DNA from: Pilatotrama ljubarskyi | Taxonomy: Eukaryota > Basidiomycota > Agaricomycetes > Polyporales > Polyporaceae | Direction: 5' to 3' | NCBI GenBank assembly: GCA_022385805.1 | Contig: MU277776.1 | Coordinates: 4,852-68,851, forward strand | Length of the DNA stretch: 64,000 nucleotides | In this document: piece after piece, positions 1-9,649 of the stretch | How the letters are laid out: each line of letters opens with the position of its first letter | How positions within the stretch are numbered: position 1 is the first letter of the stretch | Made by a program: the position numbers and the translations under genes | The notes under the pieces: generated by a model | What the model was told of the DNA's origin: nothing | The model's database searches: none | Seen by the model: only the letters and a program-made list of their open reading frames with translations

Positions 1-103
1 CATTCGGGCTTAGTTAGCCTGGCAGGCGGGGTAAGTCTGCCAAGCTAACGTGATCATTTAATCGTGATGTCTAGGTGAGGATGTTGCACTGCTTTCAGGC
101 GTG

Positions 104-174
104 GCATTAATGGGGTAGTGGTAACCTGGGTCGTTGCCATCGACCCGCCGGGGGTTCGATTCCCCCTTAATGCA
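104..174 (+). tRNA. tRNA-Gly (GCC)
   Basis: A 71-base cloverleaf can be folded directly. The seven-base acceptor stem is GCATTAA with TTAATGC and discriminator A. The D stem is four pairs including one G-U. The anticodon stem GGTCG/CGACC encloses the loop TTGCCAT, giving anticodon GCC. The T arm is GGGGG-TTCGATT-CCCCC, which also supplies an internal B box. No intron. An identical copy lies on the opposite strand near 17.9 kb and a decayed partial copy lies near 7.7 kb. A tRNA-derived repeat is the alternative, but both full copies are perfect folds. Confidence 0.85.
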
Positions 175-278
175 ACAGGCATATGCTTTTTTGTTGCCTG
201 TGGGCTGTTCCGCCACGCGGTGGAGAGTGTCTGCGCAAGAGGCGTCGCTCAGCGCTGCCCCAGCTTCAAGTTCCCGCC

Positions 279-1513
279 ATGCGCAGACCTGCGTGCCCCG
301 AGATCGGCCACCTCCCCGAGATCGCGCACGGTGTAAAGTCCGTCAACGTACGTCCCTCTCTCCTCTCGCCCTGCGTACGCGTTCGTCCAACAACGCTCTG
401 CACACCCGCGCGCAGTTCAGGCGCACCACCCCCGGCAGCATCTACCGCATCGTCCACGCCACCCGCCCGCCCCCGCCCCACTCCGTCCTCGACCCCACAC
501 ACCCCGCCCTCACCTACTCCCCGCACGACTTCACACGCGCATTCCCCTGGCGCGCCCTCCCCGGCTTCCGCTTCCGCGCCGTCCCACACGGCCTCCTCGA
601 CCACCCCCTTCAGCCCGTCCCCAGCCCCCCCTATGCCCTCAACCACGGGCTCATCAAGGACCGCCGCTCCGTCAACATGTCCCTGCTCGACACCGCCCCC
701 AAGAGCGTCGGTGGCCGCGTCGTCAGGCAAAACACCCTCAGGCGCTTCAAGACCGCCATCTCCCTCATCGTCACCCGCGGCGCCGACGTCGACGGCCCCG
801 AGGACGGCGAGAAAAAGGTCGTCTTCAGGGGCGCCGACCCGCCCGAGAACTGGGTCCTGCCTAGTACGTCTCCCTGCCTCTCAGGCCCCTCCTCTCTCAT
901 TTCTCCAGCGTACTCACGTTTCGGCCGCGACAGACTGGACGTACATCATCCGCCCCGAGCTCGAGGCCCACAGCATGCCCTACAGCACGCTCATCCCCCT
1001 CCTCCGCGACGTCCTCCAGCTCACCGCCGCCACCGGCCGCCGCCTCGAGCGCGAGTGGGCCCGCCTCAAGGAGGTCACCCTCCAGTCCCGCGGCGCAAAA
1101 ACAGAGTTCAAGCGCCTCTTCCTCCCCTCGCAGGCGCGCCCCCCGCCGTCGCAGGAAGACAAGGCCAAGCAGGACACGCTCGTCGGGGCCCTGCGCAAGT
1201 TCTCCCAGCCGCACGCCGGTGCGCCGAAGCACGACGAGGCGAGCGCGGAGCCGCCGCCGACGCTCCTCGACCTGTTCAAGAGGCATTCGAAGCGGGAGCC
1301 CGCGGTGAGTGTCTGTCTCTCGCTGTCTTGCACCCGCTGCTCGCGCGGCGGCCCCTCGAGCGCATGGGTGCGCGATCTGACACGACGTGACTACAGGACT
1401 TCCGCACGCCGGCCAAAGCCCCTGACCCGGCGGAGCTCTCTTCCCGCCATCGAGGCACCCGGTCAGACAGAGGCGGCTCGTCGACCGACCGAGCCGTCAA
1501 ACGAGGGCCGTAG
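279..1513 (+). CDS. Conserved hypothetical protein, possibly mitochondrial
   Basis: Four exons close in phase: 279-347, 416-863, 934-1304, 1397-1513, giving 334 residues. All introns are GT..AG. I do not recognise the family. The protein is basic and proline-rich, with a first half containing FPWRALPGFRF and a stretch KSVGGRVVRQNTLRRFK, and a second half with WTYIIRPELEAHSMPY and a helical Arg/Leu-rich segment. The KSVGGRVVRQN..RR stretch faintly recalls the RNR motif of bacterial RNase P protein RnpA, but the rest does not match and I would not assign it. The C-terminal tail is charged and low-complexity. The start at 279 was chosen because it is the first ATG in phase with the first donor site. 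The gene begins about 100 bases after the tRNA-Gly gene. Confidence 0.65.
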
Positions 1514-2778
1514 GACGCGCGCGCCGTCCCGTGGTACCGCCCTGGCAGCGTATATACTGTAGTCCCCGAGGCTCGGGGTCGGGTTTGTCTCCTTCGTGCC
1601 CTCGTCATCGGACAACTGCCTGGGTACCGAGATCCCGCCGCGTCGCCGTCTCGCACCCCCGCGGGACGGACAGATTGTCCCCCGTTCTGAAGAGTCCTCT
1701 CAGAGGGCGCCCGGCGAGCCTCTTATACGGTGCCTACGGGGGTGGGGGAGGCTCGTGGATCGTTGTCTGACCGTTCAAGAACGCAGCGCCGTCTCGCCGT
1801 CTCGCTCTCTCGCACGCTTTCGACGCACGGTGGCCGAGACGCCGGATGGTGGGGGACGGTAGTGCTTGGGGTTGTGGTGTGGCGAGGGAGCCAAGTTTGC
1901 TGGAAGGCGATATCGATCTGAAGCTCCTTGGGGCCGCTGTATACTACGTTCTCGTCCTCGTCGGAATACGCGGACTACTCCTCTCAGAGAGCGTCGTGTG
2001 CGCGCTCGGCCTGCTAGTGGTTGGACGAGCGTCCGGGGTGTCGTCAGTGAGGGTCTCGACAGCAGAGGACAGCCGGTCGAAACGAATCTCCTGCATATAC
2101 GCATACTACTCGACGCTGAGGACATGTACAGGCCGTAGGCATGGCCGGGTCCGGATGGCGGCTGCTGCATACGCCGTTGCTGCCGACATTATGGATTCAG
2201 ATCTCAGATCTTGGGAGGGAGCTCGAGGGAGCTCGAGGGAACGTGCCGCACTGTCACGTCCATCGTAGTACGTGGTTGACTGGCTGAGCCGTAAGCACGA
2301 TGCATCCAGAATTTATGTAAAGGAGGTCCGCAGTTCAGAACTATTAGTAGTAGTAGTCGCTACGAGCGATCATTGACCGACCGACCGACCGATCTACCTA
2401 ATACCTGCACGGGCACGTTTTGTAAAGCGTCCGCGCATGCTCACTGGCGCTGCGAACCGCAGGAAGCGCGGTGCCCAGACCATGCTTCCTGTTCACGTCG
2501 AGCGGTCGTCCTGATAGATCTAGCATGTACAGTACATATGCATTATCATTATGCTTCTCGAGCGCACCGTAGCGCGACGCGCCGTGATAGTACCCAAGTC
2601 CTGCTAGTGCAGCTGGCTGAGAGCAACCCGCCCCGAGGCCGCCGCATCTCCTCTGGACATCATCATGCCGTCGCATCGTTTGCTGCCGTGAAGGGCGGCG
2701 GCGGCTCCGACTCTGGAAAGCTGTGACCGGGCCAACATCGTCAGCGGATGCAGCCAGGAATTAGAACGCTAGTGACAC
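1514..2778. other. Intergenic region with short simple repeats
   Basis: No coding pattern on either strand: the open frames are short, overlap in all phases and lack spliceable continuity. It holds a TAG trinucleotide run (about 2344-2356), a GACC tetranucleotide run (about 2374-2392) and a doubled GGGAGCTCGA unit near 2218-2237. Probably the 3' flanks of the flanking convergent genes. Confidence 0.5.
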
Positions 2779-4538
2779 CTAGATGTCCGTGGCTTTTTCG
2801 AAGACGAGCAGGCACGTCTGGTCCCTCGGCCGCGTCGTGATGATCTGGTCGTCGAGCTCCATCGACGCCCTCATCTCGGGGTCGACGCGCGTGCGATAGG
2901 CCGCGTACACGTCCCTTAGCAGCATCTTCATCTCGAGCAGCGCAAGGCTATTGTCCAGCGACTGCCGTTCAGCAATCAACGCTCCGCAAAACGGACGTTC
3001 GACACTCACTTCTTCCCGATGCACCCTCTCCCGCCCGCAGAGAACGCGAAGAACAGCTGGTTCCTCTCCGCCGTGCCCGAGGGCTCGAGCCACCGCTCCG
3101 GCACGAACTCGTCCGGGTCCGGGAACACGCGCGTGTCGAACCGGTGCAGCGTGTACGGCTGGCAGCTCACGATCGTACCGCTCGGCAGCCGCACGCCGTC
3201 GATGACGCTCCCCCCTTCGGGCACGACCCTCGGGAAACTGATCGGGACGGGACACAGCACGCGCAGGCCCTCTTTCACCACCGCGTCGAGGTAGGGTAGG
3301 TCGTCGATGGGTGCGGCGGGGTTCGCGACGAGCTCGGCGTGCAGCCGCTCCTGTACAAGCCGGTAGGAGGGGAGGGAGAGATGGTACATGAGGAAGCAAA
3401 GTGCATCGCCGGTCGTGTCGAGCCCCGCGACGAGGTGGTCCATGCACTCGGACGCCGCGAGCCTGAGATCCGGGTCCTCGTCTTCGTACAGGCGCAGCTT
3501 GTCTAGGAGGGTGTGGGCGGAGACGGGGGCGTTCCGTACGGTGTCGAGCACGTAGCGGCCGGAGGCGGAGCCCTCCGTGCGGATCTTCGCGTACCCGGTG
3601 AGGTCGGCGACGATGCGCCCGAGCGTGGGGAAGTAGTAGCGGAAGTACTGCTCTGGGGCGCGTGGGTGGGTCAGGCAACGGTCGGAATGCTGAGGGAGAT
3701 GAAACGCATCGTTCACCTTTCAGGATGGTGGGATAGGTGAGCTCTTCCATCATCGCGTAATCGCGCGGATTGGTCAGGGAGTGCAGCCCGTGCGGATGGA
3801 AGAGATGACCGGTGATCCCGTCGAGGGCGAAACAATGCAGCAGGAGCTGGGATGAACATGAGCGGGAGGTCCTCGTGCAATCGGACTCGATCGCCATTAC
3901 GCCACGAACTCACGTAGATGTCAACGCTGCGCCCCGGACTTTCAGTGCACTTGGCTATGAACGCGTCGACGTTGTCCTGCAGCGTGGAAGTCACTTCGGG
4001 GCGCATGATGTGCGTCTTGTTGTAGCGCTCCGCGAACCGCTTCTTCACTTCAGCATGCTAGCCGACCAGATGAGCGGGTAAGCTCAGAACGCGACCCCCG
4101 GATGGTACTTACCCTGCTCCTCTCCAACGTCGAGAAGATGTTTCTGCGCGATAAGTGTCAGACAACCACCTCGAGCAAACGCGGTAGTATGAGGGGTACT
4201 GACGGCGTTTCGAAGTGCGTGAACAGATCGTACAAAGACGTCTTATCATACCCGCTTCCGCCCGAGGAGTAGATCTCCTTCGCGGACTCGCGGGTCGCGA
4301 ACGATATCTCGTTCGGGGCGATCCGCACGACGGGTCCATACTTGAGGTGCAGGTCGTGGATCCAGGCGCGCCGCTTACCCGTGAACTCGCGATAGATGAG
4401 GGGCAGGGCGGTAAGCGCGGATAGCTTGGGACCAGGGAGGCGTGCGAGTGGCGCGAGGACGAGGCGATAGACGACTACTGCGAGAAAGGCGAACGCCGAG
4501 GCCCGCGAGAGAGCGGCGAAAAGCGTCGCCGCCGCCAT
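2779..4538 (-). CDS. Cytochrome P450 monooxygenase, copy 1
   Basis: Membrane-anchored haem-thiolate monooxygenase of unknown substrate. Six exons on the minus strand: 4538-4204, 4143-4113, 4057-3914, 3846-3717, 3652-3010, 2947-2779, giving 483 residues, normal for the family. An N-terminal hydrophobic anchor (about residues 8-35) is followed by the proline hinge LPGPK. Further on are the I-helix motif AGLDTT (289-294), the ExxR motif EGLR (341-344), the PERW region, and the haem loop FSAGGRGC with ligand Cys424 and then IGKN. The first intron uses a GTCAGT donor; reading through it would give a false stop. The next gene upstream is a tandem duplicate with the same exon lengths. Fungal P450s of this type act in xenobiotic or secondary metabolism; the substrate cannot be read from sequence. 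Confidence 0.93.
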
Positions 4539-4963
4539 CGTTCTTTGCGTTTCTTGTCGCAGGTGCGTGCCTCTGAGGAGTCGCTCTGCAGAGCGCGACC
4601 TGGAGGGGGGACCTGATAAGCACGAAGGGGTCTATGTACTCATGCACCAAGGTTAGGCTTCGCATCCCACGTCCCGACTTCCGCATGCGGGATACAGAGT
4701 CCTTGATTCGTCCCCCGGCGCGTCTGTGCGGTCCGATGACAGGGAGCCAAGGGTTCTGCGAAGAGCCCGTTCTCACACGGATAGCGAAGAGGGTAAGAGG
4801 ACCTGAATACCACAAGAGCGACGATTCCACATGCGTATGTAGCAGCGGAATTATTGTACAACGTATTGCGAGCGCTCGTAAACGGGGGCGAGTCGTGCAG
4901 AACATGCAGGCTGAGATCGTCCGAGTCAGTTACGGGGCGGAATGCGATGGAGCGTCTGGAAAT
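4539..4963. promoter_or_regulatory. Upstream region of P450 copy 1, homologous to that of copy 2
   Basis: The first 150 bases upstream of this start resemble the sequence upstream of copy 2 (about 6706-6850). Shared elements include the GGGACCTG block and a GAGCACGAAGG-like block in the same order. The tandem duplication therefore carried the promoter with the gene. No clear TATA box was identified. Confidence 0.5.
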
Positions 4964-6705
4964 CTACAGCGGGACTTTGTCGAAGACGAGCAAGCACGTC
5001 TGGTCCTTCGGCCGAGTCTTGAGGATTTGGTCGTCGTGCTCCATCGACGCATTCATGTCGGGCGCGACGCGCGTGCGATACGTCGAATATACGTCCCTTA
5101 GCAGCATCTTCATCTCGAGCAGCGCAAGGCTATATTGTCCAGCGACTCTCGTTCAGCTATCAAAGCTCCGCAAAACGGACGTTCGACACTCACTTCTTCC
5201 CGATGCACCCTCTCCCGCCCGCAGAGAACGCGAAGAACAGCTGGTTCCTCTCCGCCGTGCCCTCGGGGTCGAGCCACCGCTCGGGCACGAAGTTGTCCGG
5301 GTCGGGAAACACGCGCGTGTCGAACCGGTGCAGCGTGTACGGCTGGCAGCTCACGATCGTACCGCCCGACAGCCGCACGCCGTCGATGACGCTGCCTCCC
5401 TCGGGGACGAATCTCGGGAAGCTACTCGGCACGGGGCTCAGCAAGCGCAGCCCCTCCTTCACCACTGCATCGAGGTAGGGCAGGTCATCGAGGGGGGCGG
5501 TGGGGTTGGCCACGAGCTCGGCGTGCAGCCGCTCTTGCGCTGGCCGGCAGGAGGGGAGCGAGAGTTGGTACATGAGGAAGGTGAGCGCGTCGCCGGTCGT
5601 GTCCAGGCCGGCGACGAGGTGGTCCAAACACTCGGACGCGGTCAGCCGGAGGTCCTTGTCCTTGTCCTCGTACATGCGGAGCTTATCCAAGAGAGTGTGG
5701 GGGGAGACCGACGCGCTCCGTACGGTGTCGTGGACGTAGCGCACGAAGGCGATGCCGTCGGTGCGGATCTTCGCGTACCCAGTGACCTTGGCCACTATGC
5801 GCCCGAGCTTGGGGAAGTAGTGCCGGAAGTACTGCTCTGTTGCACGTGGGTCAGGCGGGTATGAGGATGGGATAGGACGGATGGATGACTCACGTTTGAG
5901 AATCGTGGGATACGTGAGCTCCTCCATCATCTCATAATCGCGCGCGTCGGTGAAGGAGTGCAGCCCATGGGGATGGAATAGGTGTGCTGTGATACAGTCG
6001 AGGGCGAAACAGTGCAGCCAAATCTAAGATGGTGTTGAGCGGAGTGTTTCCCAGGGCGAGGCCCCAATGCCACTAAGCCCGCACTTACATAGACGTCGAC
6101 GCTACGTCCCGGAGTTTCCGTACACTTGGCGATGAACGCATCAACGTTGTCCTGCACAAAAGCGATTTTTTCGGCGCGCATGATGTTCGTCTTGTTGTAG
6201 CGCTCCGCGAAGCGTTTCTTGATCTCGGCGTGCTAGATGATCCCCCGGTGAGCGAGACGTTGCACACCTAGACCTAGACGGTACTCGCCGCATGCTTCTC
6301 CAAGGTCGAGAAGATGTTCCTGCAGGACGACTGATGAGCAATCGGTAAGCCCGCGATGAGGGAGACTGACGGCGTTTCGAAGTGCTCAAACAACTTGTAC
6401 AGGGACGTCTTGTCGTATCCGCTCCCGCCCGAAGCGTAAATCTCTTTGACGGACTCGCGGGTCGCAAATGAGACCTCGTTCGGGGCGATGCGCACGACGG
6501 GTCCGTACTTGAGGTGCAGGTCGTGGATCCAGGCGCGTCGCCTGCCCGTGAATTCGCGATAGATGAGGGGCAGACTGGTGAGGGCGGACAGCTTCGGACC
6601 AGGGAGCCGCGCGAGCGGAGCGAGGACGAGGCGATAGACGACCGCCGATAAGAGAAGGAACGCCGAGGCTCGCGCGAGGGTGACGAAGAGTGTCGTCGGT
6701 GCCAT
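4964..6705 (-). CDS. Cytochrome P450 monooxygenase, copy 2
   Basis: Tandem paralogue of the preceding P450, 482 residues from six exons: 6705-6371, 6319-6289, 6232-6089, 6023-5894, 5836-5194, 5129-4964. Exons 1 to 5 have exactly the same lengths as in copy 1. Motifs are AGLDTT in the I helix, EGLR, and the haem loop FSAGGRGC with Cys424. The second intron begins with GC (GCGAGT) where copy 1 has GTAAGT; alignment of the two genes leaves no other choice, so this is a GC-AG intron. Substitutions are spread over the protein but no frameshift or stop is present, so it looks functional. Substrate unknown; the shared upstream sequence suggests related regulation. Confidence 0.93.
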
Positions 6706-7734
6706 CGCTCTATGTCTTGCGATCTCGCGTATGCGGCAGTCTCAGACGCTCCTCGGCAGAGCACGACGTGGAGGTGGGACCTGCTGAGCACGAAGGAGGT
6801 CCCGGGCCTGTATTTATGCAACAAGTCTGAACCCCGCGCTCCCATGTGTTGACTTCCGCGTGGGGGATGTAGAGCTCTCGGTATCGTCTTAGGCCTTCGT
6901 GCAGGCCACAGGCTTCTGTGCCAAGACGTGAGACAGAGACGGCAGGAAGGGTTCCATCGCTGTAGCCCTTGGTGCGGTCTTGGGCGTCGGTGCGGTCCCA
7001 CAGCGAGAGGCTATGACGAGGAGCACAGGCTTCTACGCGAAGAGCAAACAGCGCCGGCTCGCGCATTCAGCAGGAAGGGTTCCGGTAGCGCAGGCCTATG
7101 ACGAGCAGCACGGGTGCTGTGCGAAGAGCAAGACCGCATCCTGGCACAGTGGGTAGGAAGGGTTCCGCTAGCGCAACCCTTGGTATCGTCTTCCGCGTCT
7201 ATGCGGTTGTGTGACAAGCAAAACCGCGTTCTACGCGAAGAGAAGAGACCGCATCCTCGCGCAGACAGCAGCAAGGGCACGACCATCGCAGGAATGACGA
7301 CGGCAGGCGTGTGGTCGCGAGCGCGCGACGTCCATCTGGAAAGTACGACCACGCCTGCGGTCAGTGACGACGTCTGATATCTCCGCACAAAACGCGAGCG
7401 GGCACCTAGATGGTCTCTTCCTAGCCTGAACGTTGAGAGCTGCGAGGTCTGCGGTGGGGAAGGTTCAGTTCTGGCACGATGGAACTAGCGCAGCTGGCAT
7501 TCGATCGCGACAATGTACTATGCACGGTCCAGGCTGTGCGCCGTGAGGACCGGGAGGCTTGTCGTGGTACAAACACAAGTCGTGGCCAAGCTACTGTACT
7601 TGTCCGTCGTTCCGAGTCACCCCGTCGCCGAGTCGAACGTCGTCACCGTCTTGCGAGTCTCCGGACCTAAGTACTTAGTAGATAGTGGCACTGTAGCACG
7701 GATGATATTGTAAGAAAGCCTGCAGCCAGGAAGC
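6706..7734. repeat. Upstream region of P450 copy 2 with imperfect tandem repeats
   Basis: Between about 6940 and 7260 a unit of about 100 bases recurs roughly three times, each with the core AGGAAGGGTTCC (near 6943, 7072 and 7150), followed by a CTAGCGCAACCCTTGGT-like block and a CTACGCGAAGAG block. Divergence between units is considerable. The remainder, 7260-7734, shows no gene. Confidence 0.6.
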
Positions 7735-7765
7735 GCATTGGTGGGGTAGTGGCAACCTGGGTCGA
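7735..7765 (+). pseudogene. tRNA-Gly fragment
   Basis: The sequence GCATTGGTGGGGTAGTGGCA and the bases that follow match the 5' half of the tRNA-Gly(GCC) genes at 104 and 17932, with a few changes, up to the 5' side of the anticodon stem. The anticodon and 3' half are missing. It lies just before the start of the duplicated block shared with 13.6 kb. Confidence 0.7.
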
Positions 7766-8296
7766 CCTGCGCAAAAGCAGTACATAGCATCCCTGCAGTG
7801 TACTCTTTAAGGCAATAGCCAGCATAGACATTCGACTGTCGTGCGCCATTGTCCGATGCCAACATCGAAACATCGAAAGCCACTTCATCATATCATATCA
7901 TTCACGGACTCCTTCTACCAAAGCGTCTCCGCACCGGCAGATGGACAGGAAACGTTGACGTACGAGTAGCAAGCGGGAGGACTAAACATCAGGGACTACA
8001 TATAGGGATACAAAGGTAGGGGTGGGCGGGCCGACAGCAAACAATATAATACGTGGGGGCATGCGAGATCTGAACGGTATGAGGGTGGTTAGAGGTATGA
8101 TGCAAGAGCTGGAAAGGGTGCGCGCCGCGCCAAGGACGGCGGGTGATAAGCAAGGCATGACTAGGAATTAGGGTGAATGTATGCTGTCCTGACTGTAGAC
8201 AAGAGCCCAAGCTGGGAAACCGAGGACTGGAGAAGCGCGAAGGTGCAGCGGGGCATGCTTGCTTTTGGTGGTTTGGTCGGAAGACCGGGAGGGACA
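7766..8296. repeat. Duplicated flank of the Clp1-like copies
   Basis: From about 7793 this matches 13634-14160 at high similarity: the same ordered blocks (CTGCAGTGTACTCT, AAAGCGTCTCCGCACC, CAAGCGGGAGGAC) appear in both. It corresponds to the 3' flank of the Clp1-like gene. No coding sequence. Confidence 0.7.
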
Positions 8297-9071
8297 TTAG
8301 AAGAGTCGGCGACCGCAGAGCGTGCAGCGCATCTGCCCGTCCGCCTCCTCTCTACCGGTTCCCGCGAGCGCGTGCGCGAGGCGCAGGTGGCGCTCCCAGC
8401 TGAACTGCGGCACGTACAGGAGCTTGCCCGAGCCTGCGCTCGAGCTCGCGGCAGACATATGCGGGATCGAGGCCGCGATACCGGGGAGGAGCGACGCGAG
8501 GAGCGTGTCGGGGCGCATGGTGTGCAGGTACGCGTGCAGGAGCGCAAAGGTCTCGGGACTGGGGTCGGTGAGGGGAATGACGGGGAGCGTGAGCGCGGCG
8601 CGGCGGCCGTTGGAGGGCAGGCCCTGGGGGAGTGGTGGGAGGAGCGAGCAGTGTGCTGCGAGGACAAGCGCGGAGACGGGGTAGAGCGGCATGTCGCGGA
8701 CGCAGGAAGCGATGCTTTGTCGGTGAACGATGCGACTGTTGGTGTGCTCGAAGACGAGCGCGAGGAGAGGATGGCGAGGACGTGGGTGGGGAACGACGAC
8801 AGGTCTGGCATTCAGGTTTGTGAGCTCGGGCGAACCGGCGCGTCGAGCGTCGGAGGGAGGTGCGCGCATGGAAGCGAGTTCGGAATGGTCAATAGCGACA
8901 GAGGGGTGATCATCCTGTGCTGCGGGTCAGGATCTGTGCACATCGACACGACAAAATGTTCACGTACTGATTAGCGTTGCCTGCCAGCATTTTCCTGATG
9001 TACTCGAGCGGGACGCTCGCGAGCGCGGGATCGATGCGCGCTATGGAGTCGCACGAGGGCTCAGAGCAGGT
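8297..9071 (-). pseudogene. Clp1-like pseudogene (truncated duplicate)
   Basis: Close copy of the intact Clp1-like gene at 14217-15238 but broken in several ways. Its 5' end starts inside exon 1 (breakpoint near 9071, losing about the first 45 codons). There is a small insertion near 8812-8822, a one-base deletion near 8690 that shifts the frame just before the LYPVSALVLAAHC segment, and a deletion near 8360 that removes about 60 codons at the C-terminus. The intron between exon 1 and exon 2 (donor near 8964) is preserved. No single frame can give the family protein. Confidence 0.85.
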
Positions 9072-9649
9072 GGGATCTGCGTGCATCGCTCGAGCTCGCT
9101 GAGTACGTACATTCTCTAATATACATATATACGCCATTGCCATTCGCCATGGTCGGATGCAACGTGAGTGGAGCGGGCTTCTCGATGACGGGTAGCCCGC
9201 GTCGCTGGACTGTCCACGGACTCGTCGAGTCAGCGATTGCGGGCTCGGTACGTGTTTACAGCCTCACACTGTAGTACCAACTCTTTCACAGCTCACTTTT
9301 CTTTCATATTATATTCGCCCACAAAGTATCGATCTCCGCCCGTACTTACTCATCTACAGTAAGCACGCCCGCTTCAGACCGCATGCACAGCCAGTCCAGG
9401 CGCGCAGCGACGCGCGGGAGAGCAGGAATGGCCTGTAGCAGGATGCAGCGTGCACGTCCCACATGTGATCATGTCCCTTCGACGGTGTGCACCCACCCCG
9501 ATGTTCTACCATACTTTGGGGCTATACGCGACACTTCGCACATCAGGCCTGTTTCTGCAAGAGGGTCCTTGCACTTGCAACAGTTTCACACCAAACAGCT
9601 TGAAAACAAGTATACACTTTTGGGAAACCAGACAACATCATATCCACTC
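9072..9649. other. Intergenic between Clp1-like pseudogene and deaminase-like gene
   Basis: The similarity to the 15 kb copy ends near 9071. The remainder up to 9649 is relatively AT-rich and probably includes the 3' untranslated region of the deaminase-like gene. No gene seen. Confidence 0.4.

Noticed and set aside
183..1562. Long plus-strand frame over the first gene
   Set aside because: It is Pro/Ser/Arg-rich shadow sequence; it crosses clear intron borders and its phase agrees with the spliced gene only in parts.
4113..4203. Premature TGA in P450 copy 1 suggesting a pseudogene
   Set aside because: The stop lies inside a 60-base intron with a GTCAGT donor, a CTGAC branch and a CAG acceptor; the paralogue has the matching intron and both genes then read through in phase.
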